64,000 bases of DNA from Streptomyces lincolnensis (GTDB lineage: Bacteria; Actinomycetota; Actinomycetes; Streptomycetales; Streptomycetaceae), in the NCBI RefSeq assembly GCF_021173675.1, contig NZ_JAIHON010000008.1:124001-188000 (forward strand), in the 5' to 3' direction. Of this stretch, positions 6,789 to 15,431 are shown one piece after another. The number at the start of each line of letters is the position of its first letter. Within the stretch, counting starts at the first letter, position 1. The notes beneath the pieces are model-generated. The model was not told the origin of the DNA, searched no databases, and saw only the letters and a program-made list of their open reading frames with translations. Both the position numbers and the translations under genes were made by a program.

Positions 6789-9071
6789 CTATGCCGGCGT
6801 GTCCGTCGCATAGGCCATTCCCTCCTCGTACGACATGCTCCGCCCCTTCGCGTAGGCGTCCTCGTAGGCCCGGTCGCCGATGGTGTCGCGGACGCGGTGT
6901 TCGCAGGCCCGGCGGGCGGCGGCGAGGGCGGGGGAGCGGCGTTGGGTGCTGCCGGTGATGTCCCAGACGTGCTCGTTGATGCCGAGGAGCCGGGCGGCCC
7001 GGTGGCCGTCGCCCGCCGCGGCGACGGCGTTCGCCAGGAGGTCGAGGGAGACGGCCACGACGGTGGTGTCGTGCATCAGCCGGTTGCCCGTGAGGGCACG
7101 GACGGCGTTGCGGATCGCCGAGGGGATGTCCCCCTCGCCGAGGTCGGCCTGCGCCAGCATGTAGGCGGCCGTCGTGCCCGCCCAGGACTCGCCGCGCCGG
7201 GTGCTCTCCTCCAGGACCTCCTCGGCCACCGTGCGGGCCGGTCCGTACTCGGCGCGCATCAGGTGCGCGAAGGACACGGACAGGAGCACCGAGAGCTGGG
7301 CCGCGCCGAGCCAGTCGTCCCGGACGGGCAGCCGCTCGGCGGTGGACAGGACGTCGAGCGCCTCGGCCGGCCGGCCGCAGATGACGAGGTGGCCGCCCGC
7401 GATGTACGTGGCGGCGGTGCGGAACACCGGGTCGTCCTGCCGCCGTGCCGCGTCGGCGCATCGCCGGATCCAGCCCTCGGTGTCCTGATCTCCCTGGAAG
7501 AGGGCCACGGCACCGCGCGCCCACAGGGCCCGTACGAGATCGGCCCCGGGGGTGGGGTCGGTGTCGGCGGGCACGGGCACGGGCGTGGGGCCGGTGTCGG
7601 TGGCGGGCACGGGCGCGGGGCCGGTGGCGGTGTCTGCGTCGGGCAGGGGCGCGGGGCCGGTGGCGAGGACGCGGTCGAGGCGGGGGCGCGCGTCGCGTGT
7701 GTGGCCGCTGTAGCGCCACAGGAAGCCCACCGTGCCCGTGATCTCCAGCGCGGCGGCCCGGTCCCCGCCGCGGTCCAGGGACCAGTCCACCGCGGCCCGG
7801 AAGTCGGCGTGATCGGTGCGGACCCGCGCGCACCACAGGGCCTGGCGGCGGGTGTTCCACTCGGCGCAGGCCTCGCGGGCCAGCCGCCGGTAGTGCTCGC
7901 GGTGCCGCAGCCGTACGCCGTCCTCCTCGCCCAGCTCCCGCAGCCAGCCCGCCCCGTACTCGCGCACCGTGTCCAGCATCCCGTAGCGGTCCGGGCCCCG
8001 GCGCCGCACGATGGACTGCTCGACGAGCCGGTCGAGCAGGGCGGGTATCCAGCGGGCGGACAGCGGCCCGGCGGCGCAGACCTCCTGGGCGGCGTCGAGG
8101 CCGAAGCCGCCGGCGAACACCGACAGCCGGGCCCACAGCAGGCGTTCCAGCGGGGCGCACAGCTCGTGGCTCCAGCCGATGGTGGTGCGCAGGGTCCGGT
8201 GCCGGGGCTCGGCGCGGTCGTCCTGTGCGGTCAGCAGGTCGAGGCGGGGCTCGAAGCGGGGGTGGGGCTGTTGAGGGGGCTCGGCCTCGGGTAGGGACGG
8301 GGGCTCGGCCTCGGGCAGCGTGCCGAGTCGGTCGTGCAGCTCCTGGAGCGTCAGCGTGGAGAGCCGGGCCGCGGCCAGTTCGACGGCCAGCGGGATGCCG
8401 TCGAGGCGGCGGCAGACCGCGGCGGCGACGGGCCGGGTGCTGCCGTCGAGCGTGAAGCCGGGGCGGACGGCGGCCGCGCGGTCGGCGAACAGGGCCAGGG
8501 CGTCGTCCCGCCCCGTGCCCACGGGCAGCGGCTCGACCTCCACGCACTGCTCGCCGGGCACGCCGAGGCGCCGGCGGCTGGTGGCCAGGACGTGCACACC
8601 GGGGGCGAGGAGCAGGCTGTCGACGACGGCCGCGCAGTCGGCCAGGACGTGTTCGCACGAGTCCAGCACCAGCAGCAGCCGCTTGTCCTGAGCCCACTCG
8701 ATCAGCGACTCCAGCACCGGGCGGGTCGTCTCGTCGGACAGCCGCAGGGTCTCCAGCACGGCCAGCCCCACCACGGCGGGGCCCGTCAGACCGGCGTTGT
8801 ACAGCGGGGACAGCTCCACCAGCCACACGCCGTCCGGGTACGCGGACCGCGTCCGCCGGGCCGCCCGCAGGGCCAGCCGGGTCTTGCCGACGCCGCCCGG
8901 TCCGACCAGGGTCACCAGCTGCCGCCGATGGGCCCCTCTCCAGCCGTCCGGGCGCAACAGAGTGGCCAGCAGGGCGAGTTCGTCCTGCCGCCCGACGAAA
9001 CCACGGGTCCGCACCGGCAGGTTCCCGGCCGCCCCGGCCACCGCCGCCTCTTCGGGAAAGTCGCCTGACAC
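6789..9071 (-). CDS. AfsR/LuxR-like STAND ATPase without visible HTH
   Basis: A 760-residue protein. The NB-ARC-like ATPase begins with a GFVGRQDEL motif, Walker A GPGGVGKT (K63) and Walker B LLLVLDSCEHV, followed by DGIPLAVELAAARL, the helix-and-sensor region of the AfsR/MalT class. Residues 260-760 are helical, TPR-like (WSLDRGGDRAAALEITG, ADLGEGDIPSAIRNAVRAL, LGINEHVWDITGS). Relatives usually carry an SARP domain at the N terminus or a LuxR HTH at the C terminus; neither is evident here. A low-complexity Pro/Thr/Asp stretch lies at about genome 7550-7670. GTG 9071 has CAGACT 7 nt upstream; an upstream GTG at 9203 would add 44 residues. Divergent from the GHKL ATPase gene. Confidence 0.8.
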   Translation of the reverse strand: MSGDFPEEAAVAGAAGNLPVRTRGFVGRQDELALLATLLRPDGWRGAHRRQLVTLVGPGGVGKTRLALRAARRTRSAYPDGVWLVELSPLYNAGLTGPAVVGLAVLETLRLSDETTRPVLESLIEWAQDKRLLLVLDSCEHVLADCAAVVDSLLLAPGVHVLATSRRRLGVPGEQCVEVEPLPVGTGRDDALALFADRAAAVRPGFTLDGSTRPVAAAVCRRLDGIPLAVELAAARLSTLTLQELHDRLGTLPEAEPPSLPEAEPPQQPHPRFEPRLDLLTAQDDRAEPRHRTLRTTIGWSHELCAPLERLLWARLSVFAGGFGLDAAQEVCAAGPLSARWIPALLDRLVEQSIVRRRGPDRYGMLDTVREYGAGWLRELGEEDGVRLRHREHYRRLAREACAEWNTRRQALWCARVRTDHADFRAAVDWSLDRGGDRAAALEITGTVGFLWRYSGHTRDARPRLDRVLATGPAPLPDADTATGPAPVPATDTGPTPVPVPADTDPTPGADLVRALWARGAVALFQGDQDTEGWIRRCADAARRQDDPVFRTAATYIAGGHLVICGRPAEALDVLSTAERLPVRDDWLGAAQLSVLLSVSFAHLMRAEYGPARTVAEEVLEESTRRGESWAGTTAAYMLAQADLGEGDIPSAIRNAVRALTGNRLMHDTTVVAVSLDLLANAVAAAGDGHRAARLLGINEHVWDITGSTQRRSPALAAARRACEHRVRDTIGDRAYEDAYAKGRSMSYEEGMAYATDTPA

Positions 9072-9272
9072 GGCGGCCAGTCTGGTCCGGCGGACGGCCG
9101 CACGACGGAGTGTCCCGTCTTCGGGTGGAAAATCCGCGTCGATGCGACGGGCCTGATCACCGGCCGACGGGTTGTGAACGGTTCGCCTCCGTAATCGACG
9201 CACGGTCCGGCGCCGGAGCCCCCCTCCACAAGCGGTACCTTCGACCTCACGCCGATGATGGAGAGTGTGAGC

Positions 9273-12200
9273 GTGAGCAAGTTCGTGCGACCCGCCGCCG
9301 AAGGTGCGGACCCCTTCGGGACCGCCCGGCTACGCCGCGGGGTGCTGGACGCCTGGGCCACCAGCCCCGCCCGGTTCCGCGAGGACGCGAACGCCGAGGA
9401 GGACCTCGTCCTCGGCGGCTACCGGGACCGGCTGGTCGTCGAACTCGCGCAGAACGCCGCCGACGCGGCGGCCCGGTCCGGAAGTCCGGGCCGGCTCCGC
9501 CTCACCCTCCGCGACGGCGTCCTGGTCGCCGCCAACACCGGCGCCCCGCTGGACGCCGCCGGCGTCGAGTCGCTGGCCACGCTGCGGGCCTCGGCCAAGC
9601 GCGACACCCACGAACAGACCATCGGCCGCTTCGGTGTCGGTTTCGCCGCCGTCCTCTCCGTCACCGACGAGCCCGCCGTCGTGGGCCGGCACGGCGGGGT
9701 CCGCTGGTCGCTGGGCGAGGCGCGGGTGCTGGCCGCGGACGTGGCCCGGCACAGCCCCGGGCTCGGGGACGAGATCCGCCGCCGGGACGGGCACGTCCCG
9801 CTGCTGCGGCTGCCGTTCGCCGCCGAGGGTACCGCCCCCGACCCCTACGACACGGCCGTCATCCTGCCGCTGCGCGACCCGGCCGCCGCCGACCTCGCCG
9901 AGCGCCTGCTGGCCGCCGTCGACGACGCCCTGCTGCTCGCCCTGCCCGGCCTCGAAGAGGTCGTGATCGAGACGGACACCGTGCGCACCCTGCGCCGCCG
10001 CACCGAGGGCGCCCTCACCGTCGTGGAGGACTCACGGGACGGCACGACCCGGTGGCGTGCCGTCGCAGCGAACGGGCCGCTCACGCCCGACCTGCTCGCC
10101 GACCGGCCCGTCGAGGAGCGGCTGAGGCCGCACTGGTCGGTCACCTGGGCCGTCCCCGTCGACGCCGACGGCAGCCCGGCCCGCCCGCGCACCGCGCCCG
10201 TCGTGCACGCCCCCACGCCCAGCGACGAGCCCCTCGGCGTGCCCGCCCTGCTCATCGCGTCCTTCCCGCTGGACACCACCCGCCGGCACACCGCCCCCGG
10301 CCCGCTGACCGACTTCCTGGTGCAGCGCGCGGCGGACGCCTACGCCGGGCTCCTCGCCGACTGGCGGCCGGTGACCGCGGGGATCATCGACCTCGTGCCC
10401 GGCCCGCTGGGCAAGGGCGAACTGGACGGCGGGCTGCGGTCGGCGATCCTGGAGCGGCTGCCGCGTACTGCGTTTCTCCCGCCCGCCCTCCCTGCGTTTC
10501 TCCCGCCCGCCCTGGAGCCCGACCGCGAGGGCGAGCCGGACGACGACCTGCCCGAGGCGCTGCGGCCCCGGGACGCCGAGGTGGTGGAGGGCGCGGGCGC
10601 GGACACCGTACGGGTGCTCGCCGAGGTGCTGCCCACGCTGCTCCCCGCCGGCCTGGAGCGCCGGGTGGAGCTGCGCACGCTCGGGGTGGCCCGGGTGCCG
10701 CTGACCGACGCGGTGGACCGGCTGGCGGGCCTGGAGAAGGCCCCGGAGTGGTGGCGGCGGCTCTACGACAGCCTCGCGGGCGTCGACCCGGACCGGCTCT
10801 CCGGACTGCCGGTACCGCTGGCCGACGGCCGGACGACGATCGGCCCCCGGCAGGTGCTGCTGCCCACCCCGGAGGGCGCCCGGATCGACCCGGAGACCCT
10901 CGCCCGGCTCGGCCTCAAGGTCGCGCACCCGGACGCCGCCCACCCGCTCCTGGAGAAGCTCGGCGCCCTGCCCGCGACCCCGCGCGCGGTGCTCACCACC
11001 CCGCAGGTCCGCGCCGCCGTCGCCGCCTCCCTGGACGACGAGGGCGGCCTCGACTGGGAGCAGGAGGCGCCGGACGCGGAGGAACTGGCCGACACCGTCC
11101 TGGCGTTGGTCAGGGAAGCGGGCCTGGAGCCCGGCGACGAGCCCTGGCTCGGCGCGCTCGCCCTGCCCGACGAGGACGGCGAACTGGCCCCCGCCGGTGA
11201 ACTCGTCCTCCCCGGCAGCCCCTTCCACCAGGTCATGCGCGAGGACGAACTCGCCACCGTCGACGCCGAGTTGGCGGACAAATGGGGCGAACAACCGCTG
11301 GCCGCCTGCGGTGTCCTCGCCGGCTTCGCCCTCGTCCGCGCCACCGACGTCGTCCTTGACCCCGACGAACTGGAGCCCCGCGAGGGCGACTTCGCGCAAC
11401 CGGACGACGCGGGTCTGCTCGACGCCGTGGACGTCTGGTGCGAGGACATCCTCGACCGCTTCCCCGACACCCCCGTCCCGCCGGTCGCCACGGAACTGGT
11501 CGCCGTCCGCGACCTCGACCTGGTGGACGAGGACAAGTGGCCCCAGGCCCTGGCGCTTCTGTCCCAGCCGCCCCTGCGCGACGCCCTCGTCGAACCCGTC
11601 CGCATCCTCCTCCCCGACGGCACGCACGAAGTCGTACGCCCCTACACGGCCTGGTGGCTGCGCGGCAACCCCGTCCTCGACGGCCGCCGCCCCGCCGGCC
11701 TCCTCGCCTCCGGCGGCGACCCCCTCCTGCGCGGCCTCTACGACGAGGCCGACGCGACCGGCTTCGACGACGAGCAGGTATTGCGGGCGCTGGGCGTACG
11801 CACCTCAGTCGCCGCACTGCTGGACGAACCGGGCGGAGCGGCGGAGCTGCTGGACCGTCTGGCGGACCCCGATCGGCAGGTGTCCGGCACCCAACTGCAC
11901 GCCCTTTACGGGGCTTTGGCCGACCTGGACCCCGAGCAGGTGACCCTCCCGGACGAGCTGCGTGCCGTGGTCGACGGCCGCGTGGAGGTCGTGGACGCGT
12001 CCTCCGCCGTGGTCTGCGACTCCCCGGACCTGCTCCCCTTCACTTCCGCCGTCCCCCTCCTCCCCGTACGCCCCTCCCGCGCCGCCGAGCTGGCCGACCT
12101 CTTCCAGGTCCGCCGCCTCAGCGAATCCGTCACGGCCGCCATCGACTCGGAGGGCACGGAACACTCCGTACCGGACCCGGTCCGCGTGCTGCTGGGCCCC

Positions 12201-12425
12201 CGTACCCCCTCCACCTACGTCGAACACGACGAACTCCTCGTCGACGGAGTCGAGATCGACTGGCGCGTCACGAACGACGGCACCCTCCACGCCTCCACGC
12301 TGGAGGGCGTGGCGGCGGGCCTGGCCTGGGCGGCGGGGCAGTGGCCGCGACGGTTCGAGGTGGCGGCGTTGCTGGAGGACCCGTCCCGCACGCAGGAACT
12401 GGCCCGGGACCGCTGGTTCGACTGA
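9273..12425 (+). CDS. Sacsin/Hsp90-like GHKL ATPase protein
   Basis: A 1050-residue protein. The N-terminal 220 residues form a GHKL ATP-binding fold: N-box ELAQNAADAA, degenerate G1 VLVAANTGAPL, and G2 TIGRFGVGFAAVL. This is the arrangement found in Sacsin/SRPBCC-type chaperone-like ATPases. The remaining 800 residues have no recognised catalytic motif and are rich in acidic, Leu/Ala helices. It is probably a large cytoplasmic chaperone-like ATPase; client unknown. GTG 9273 follows GGAGAG (9260-9265) by 7 nt, and TACCTT (9236-9241) may be its -10. ATG 9255 is a less likely start. An internal 24-bp duplication lies at 10468-10513. Confidence 0.8.
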   Translation: MSKFVRPAAEGADPFGTARLRRGVLDAWATSPARFREDANAEEDLVLGGYRDRLVVELAQNAADAAARSGSPGRLRLTLRDGVLVAANTGAPLDAAGVESLATLRASAKRDTHEQTIGRFGVGFAAVLSVTDEPAVVGRHGGVRWSLGEARVLAADVARHSPGLGDEIRRRDGHVPLLRLPFAAEGTAPDPYDTAVILPLRDPAAADLAERLLAAVDDALLLALPGLEEVVIETDTVRTLRRRTEGALTVVEDSRDGTTRWRAVAANGPLTPDLLADRPVEERLRPHWSVTWAVPVDADGSPARPRTAPVVHAPTPSDEPLGVPALLIASFPLDTTRRHTAPGPLTDFLVQRAADAYAGLLADWRPVTAGIIDLVPGPLGKGELDGGLRSAILERLPRTAFLPPALPAFLPPALEPDREGEPDDDLPEALRPRDAEVVEGAGADTVRVLAEVLPTLLPAGLERRVELRTLGVARVPLTDAVDRLAGLEKAPEWWRRLYDSLAGVDPDRLSGLPVPLADGRTTIGPRQVLLPTPEGARIDPETLARLGLKVAHPDAAHPLLEKLGALPATPRAVLTTPQVRAAVAASLDDEGGLDWEQEAPDAEELADTVLALVREAGLEPGDEPWLGALALPDEDGELAPAGELVLPGSPFHQVMREDELATVDAELADKWGEQPLAACGVLAGFALVRATDVVLDPDELEPREGDFAQPDDAGLLDAVDVWCEDILDRFPDTPVPPVATELVAVRDLDLVDEDKWPQALALLSQPPLRDALVEPVRILLPDGTHEVVRPYTAWWLRGNPVLDGRRPAGLLASGGDPLLRGLYDEADATGFDDEQVLRALGVRTSVAALLDEPGGAAELLDRLADPDRQVSGTQLHALYGALADLDPEQVTLPDELRAVVDGRVEVVDASSAVVCDSPDLLPFTSAVPLLPVRPSRAAELADLFQVRRLSESVTAAIDSEGTEHSVPDPVRVLLGPRTPSTYVEHDELLVDGVEIDWRVTNDGTLHASTLEGVAAGLAWAAGQWPRRFEVAALLEDPSRTQELARDRWFD
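10468..10513. repeat. 24-bp in-frame tandem duplication inside the GHKL ATPase gene
   Basis: Two 22-nt identical stretches with period 24 bp encode AFLPPALP then AFLPPALE. This is an eight-residue in-frame duplication in a linker region, probably recent slippage. Confidence 0.85.
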
Positions 12426-12448
12426 GGGCGCCCACCGGAGGGCGCCTG

Positions 12449-12472
12449 CCCCGCCGGAGATTCCCGGCGGGG
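12449..12472. terminator. Terminator hairpin between convergent genes
   Basis: A perfect 9-bp GC stem, CCCCGCCGG (12449-12457) and CCGGCGGGG (12464-12472), lies between the GHKL ATPase stop and the convergent small gene. Confidence 0.65.
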
Positions 12473-12489
12473 GAGACGCCTCCTGCCGC

Positions 12490-12813
12490 CTAGCCGGCCT
12501 CCCGCTTATCCAGGAAGTCGAGCACCAGGCGGAACAAGTGGTCCACAGCGGGCTGTTGCTGCTCCTCGGTCAGGGTTCCCCAGTACCGGATGTCGGCCCC
12601 GGGAAAGGCGTCCTCAAGGACGAGCGCCGGCCAGCCGAGACTGCTCTGCTCTCCCCTGCGCGCGATCAGCCATTCCTCGAACCCGTGGAGCAGCCGGTTC
12701 GAGCTGCCCAGGTCGAAGCCCGTGAGGAACATCGCGGTCGGGTAGGAGAAACCGTTGAGACCGAACATTCCGGGCCTGGCACGGATCTGCTCGATCAGTT
12801 CCCTGTCGTTCAC
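12490..12813 (-). CDS. Small protein, paralogue of next upstream gene
   Basis: A 107-residue acidic cytoplasmic protein, family not recognised. It shares the core GxxYPTAMFLTGxDxGxSN, GFxEWLxxRRGE, LVLxDxFP and the end HLFxLVLxFLD with the 129-residue protein encoded 49 nt upstream, so the pair is a tandem duplication. GTG 12813 follows a GGGAG box. The small acidic fold and tandem paralogy resemble immunity or inhibitor proteins, but that is inference only. Confidence 0.7.
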   Translation of the reverse strand: MNDRELIEQIRARPGMFGLNGFSYPTAMFLTGFDLGSSNRLLHGFEEWLIARRGEQSSLGWPALVLEDAFPGADIRYWGTLTEEQQQPAVDHLFRLVLDFLDKREAG

Positions 12814-12861
12814 GGGCTCCCTCGGAAATCCGACGTCGAGGATGTCGTTCTCGGGCCAGAG

Positions 12862-13251
12862 CTATTCCCCGACATGCGCGTGCATCGCCTCGTACCGCGT
12901 ATACATCCGGCCAAGTTCTTGCGGACTGTTCCGCACGTCCAGGAACTCCAGGACGAGGGAGAACAGGTGCTCCACGGCCTGTTGGTGCTGTTCTGGAGTC
13001 AGGTGTTCCGGGGACCTCCAGGTGTAGAGGCTCATGTCGGGGAACAGGTCCAGGAGGACGAGCTTGTGCCAGTAGAAGCTGTTGAGCTCGCCCCGGCGGA
13101 CGACGAGCCACTCGGTGAAGCCGCGCAGGGTCTCGTTCGACCGGCCGACGTCGATCCCGGTGAGGAACATGGCCGTTGGGTAGTAGGTGCCGTCCAGGCC
13201 GTACCCCTGCGGGTGGTCGCGGATCGCCTCGATGACCTCTCTGTCCTTCAC
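12862..13251 (-). CDS. Small protein, tandem paralogue
   Basis: A 129-residue protein, family not recognised. It is collinear with the downstream 107-residue protein over about 105 residues (MKDREVIEAIRDHP versus MNDRELIEQIRARP at the starts) and has a 20-residue C-terminal extension (SPQELGRMYTRYEAMHAHVGE). GTG 13251 follows GGGAG. The two genes read leftward together, and the promoter should lie in 13252-13337. Confidence 0.7.
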   Translation of the reverse strand: MKDREVIEAIRDHPQGYGLDGTYYPTAMFLTGIDVGRSNETLRGFTEWLVVRRGELNSFYWHKLVLLDLFPDMSLYTWRSPEHLTPEQHQQAVEHLFSLVLEFLDVRNSPQELGRMYTRYEAMHAHVGE

Positions 13252-13337
13252 TCGGCTCCCGGCCCCCGCCCATCGAAGGATCTTGAAACTTCCCGCACAA
13301 ACTTCTCACGAACCGTACAACCATTCCCTTCTGTCGT

Positions 13338-13375
13338 GGATCTGATCACGTGAGTCAACAGACTCCCTGATCACT
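13338..13375 (+). promoter_or_regulatory. Shared 38-bp upstream element, copy 1
   Basis: This 38-bp block recurs at 15375-15412 with 35 identities. It contains GAGTC-AACA-GACTC (a 5-bp hairpin) and direct copies of CTGATCAC. It also encodes GTG AGT CAA CAG ACT CCC TGA, a six-codon reading frame (13350-13370). It lies 75 nt before the start of the first secreted paralogue. It could be an operator, leader hairpin or leader peptide. Confidence 0.6.
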
Positions 13376-13450
13376 CGGGCCCCTGTGAGACCACGAGCCG
13401 TGTGGACCGAACGGTGTCGGGGCCCCTTTTCTCCACCGGGGGAAGAACAC

Positions 13451-14230
13451 ATGCGTATGCGTGCCACCCTTGGCGTCGTGACCGGCGCCCTGGCCCTGTC
13501 CGCTCTCGCCGTCCCGGCGGCCCAGGCGGACGAGGTCCATGGGGACACGAAGATCTCGAACGTCGTGGTGAACGGCGGCAAGCCGGTCGTCGTCGGCGCG
13601 ACCGGTTCCAAGACGTTCTCCGTCTCCTTCACGGTGACGGACGGCTCGGGCGTCGACTGGGCGCAGGCGATCCTGTACCACGGCGCGAACATCGACGACG
13701 CCGACAGCGGTGCCGTCGCCAACAGCAGTGACGGCCGCTCGTCCTGCGCCAAGGTCAACGCCACGACCTCGACCTGCAAGTCGAGCTACACCGTCGAGGC
13801 GGGCTACGAGCTCATCAACAAGGTCGCCGGCTCCTGGAAGGTGTGGGCGATCGCCGCGGGCAAGGACGCCGACTACGTCCAGAAGGACAACGCCAAGACC
13901 TTCCAGGTCCAGCGTCTGTCGAAGCTGACGGTCAACGCCTCGCCGGAGCCGGTGAAGAAGGGCAAGACCATCACGGTCACCGGCAAGCTGTCCCGGGCCA
14001 ACTGGGAGACCCACAAGTACGCGGGCTACGCGAGCCAGCCGGTGAAGCTGCAGTTCCGCAAGAAGAACTCCAGCACCTACACCACGGTCAAGACCATCAA
14101 GACCAACTCCACGGGCAACCTGAGCACCACCGTGAAGGCGTCCGCGGACGGCTACTTCCGCTACTCCTTCGCGGGCACCTCGACCACCCCGGCGGCCAAC
14201 GCCGCGGGTGACTTCGTCGACGTGAAGTAA
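13451..14230 (+). CDS. Secreted protein with C-terminal Ig-like domain (paralogue 1)
   Basis: A 259-residue exported protein with signal peptide MRMRATLGVVTGALALSALAVPAAQA. The N-terminal domain (residues 27-155) is beta-rich and has two cysteines (SSCAK, STCKS). The C-terminal domain (about 156-259; KLTVNASPEPVKKGKTITVTGKLSR to AGDFVDVK) is the Ig-like fold common in Streptomyces secreted proteins. ATG 13451 follows GGGGGAAG. Its last 312 bp are nearly identical to those of the next gene, while the N-terminal domains differ, which points to gene conversion or domain exchange. Function unknown; cell-envelope or extracellular. Confidence 0.85.
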   Translation: MRMRATLGVVTGALALSALAVPAAQADEVHGDTKISNVVVNGGKPVVVGATGSKTFSVSFTVTDGSGVDWAQAILYHGANIDDADSGAVANSSDGRSSCAKVNATTSTCKSSYTVEAGYELINKVAGSWKVWAIAAGKDADYVQKDNAKTFQVQRLSKLTVNASPEPVKKGKTITVTGKLSRANWETHKYAGYASQPVKLQFRKKNSSTYTTVKTIKTNSTGNLSTTVKASADGYFRYSFAGTSTTPAANAAGDFVDVK

Positions 14231-14261
14231 GCGACGGGGGTACCGCTCCGGTGCCTCCCGA

Positions 14262-14295
14262 CCGCCCGGCCACGGCACAGTCCGCGGCCGGGCGG
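14262..14295 (+). terminator. Hairpin after secreted paralogue 1
   Basis: A perfect 10-bp stem CCGCCCGGCC / GGCCGGGCGG with a 14-nt loop, 32 nt after the stop. Terminator, or partial attenuator before paralogue 2, which has no obvious promoter element of its own. Confidence 0.55.
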
Positions 14296-14362
14296 CCCCT
14301 CCGTCCCGGGTTCACCGGGTCACGCTCCCCGGTTCGCCGGGGCATTCCCTTTCGAGGAACAC

Positions 14363-15238
14363 ATGCGTATTCGCGCCACCGTGGCCGCCGTCTCCGGCGC
14401 CCTGGCCCTTTCCGCTCTCGCCGTCCCGGCCGCGCAGGCCGACGGTTCCTCCTACCGTGCGGATGCCGCGAAGGCCGTCGCGCAGGCGACTTCGCACGCG
14501 TCGGCCAAGTCCACGTTCAGTGCCGCGGCCGCGCCGGCCGAGCTGGACGTCAGCTTCTCGAACCTGAAGATCGCCAAGGCGGTCCGGGTCGGTACGACGC
14601 AGCACGTCTCCACCACGGTCACCTACACGCTGACCCACGGCGCCGACGTGGACATCACGTCCGAGGACTTCGCCAACGGCCCCTTCATCTACAAGGGTTC
14701 GCTCGACAGCCCGGAGAACGTGCTGCTCGGTGACAAGGAGGCCACCTGCAAGGCCACCTCGGCGACCACGGCCTCCTGCAAGGGCCTGATCGACATCTAC
14801 CCGGACTACGACGAGCTGCTGAACTCCGACGCGGGCACCTGGCAGGCAGGCGGCCTCGCCCTCAACTACGCCACCGAGGACGAGACCGTCCAGGGGGGCC
14901 TGGGCAAGACCCTGGTCCAGCGTGTCTCCCGGCTGACGGTCAACGCCGCGCCGGAGCCGGTGAAGAAGGGCAAGACCATCACGGTCACGGGCAAGCTGTC
15001 CCGGGCCAACTGGGAGACCCACAAGTACGCGGGCTACACCAACCAGCCGGTGAAGCTGCAGTTCCGCAAGAAGAACAGCAACACCTACACCACCGTCAAG
15101 ACCATCAAGACCAACTCCACGGGCAACCTCAAGACGACCGTCAAGGCGTCCGTGGACGGCTACTTCCGGTACTCCTTCGCGGGCACCTCGACCACCCCGG
15201 CCGTCAACGCCACGGGTGACTTCGTCGACGTGAAGTAG
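14363..15238 (+). CDS. Secreted protein with C-terminal Ig-like domain (paralogue 2)
   Basis: A 291-residue exported protein; signal peptide MRIRATVAAVSGALALSALAVPAAQA. An Ala/Ser-rich spacer (about 27-55) leads to a beta domain starting ELDVSFSNLKIAKAVRVGTT that matches paralogue 3. A Cys pair (ATCKATSATTASCKG) follows, then the Ig-like C-terminal domain almost identical to paralogue 1. ATG 14363 follows GAGGAAC. It has no copy of the 38-bp element, so it may be read through from the first gene. Confidence 0.85.
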   Translation: MRIRATVAAVSGALALSALAVPAAQADGSSYRADAAKAVAQATSHASAKSTFSAAAAPAELDVSFSNLKIAKAVRVGTTQHVSTTVTYTLTHGADVDITSEDFANGPFIYKGSLDSPENVLLGDKEATCKATSATTASCKGLIDIYPDYDELLNSDAGTWQAGGLALNYATEDETVQGGLGKTLVQRVSRLTVNAAPEPVKKGKTITVTGKLSRANWETHKYAGYTNQPVKLQFRKKNSNTYTTVKTIKTNSTGNLKTTVKASVDGYFRYSFAGTSTTPAVNATGDFVDVK

Positions 15239-15257
15239 GCCCCTCCAGCAGGTGCAC

Positions 15258-15291
15258 AACGCCGGCTCCCGGGTTTCCGGGGGTCGGCGTT
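15258..15291 (+). terminator. Terminator after secreted paralogue 2
   Basis: AACGCCG...CCCGG pairs with CCGGG...CGGCGTT around a GTTT loop, a 15-nt arm with a small internal mismatch, 20 nt after the stop. Confidence 0.6.
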
Positions 15292-15374
15292 CCGCTTTCC
15301 TCATACGGCCGCCAAGCGTTGCCCACGCCGAGTAAAAATCCGGCCACCTGGCTACAACCCATCGCCCCCCTCGC

Positions 15375-15412
15375 GGATCTGATCGCGTGAGTCAACAGAC
15401 TCCTAGATCACT
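15375..15412 (+). promoter_or_regulatory. Shared 38-bp upstream element, copy 2
   Basis: Second copy of the block at 13338, differing at 3 of 38 positions. It ends 19 nt before ATG 15432. Here the GTG AGT CAA CAG ACT CC frame stays open into the signal peptide, whereas copy 1 stops after six codons, so the conserved feature is more likely the DNA or RNA than a peptide. Confidence 0.6.
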
Positions 15413-15431
15413 TCTCCCCCAGGGGAACGCA

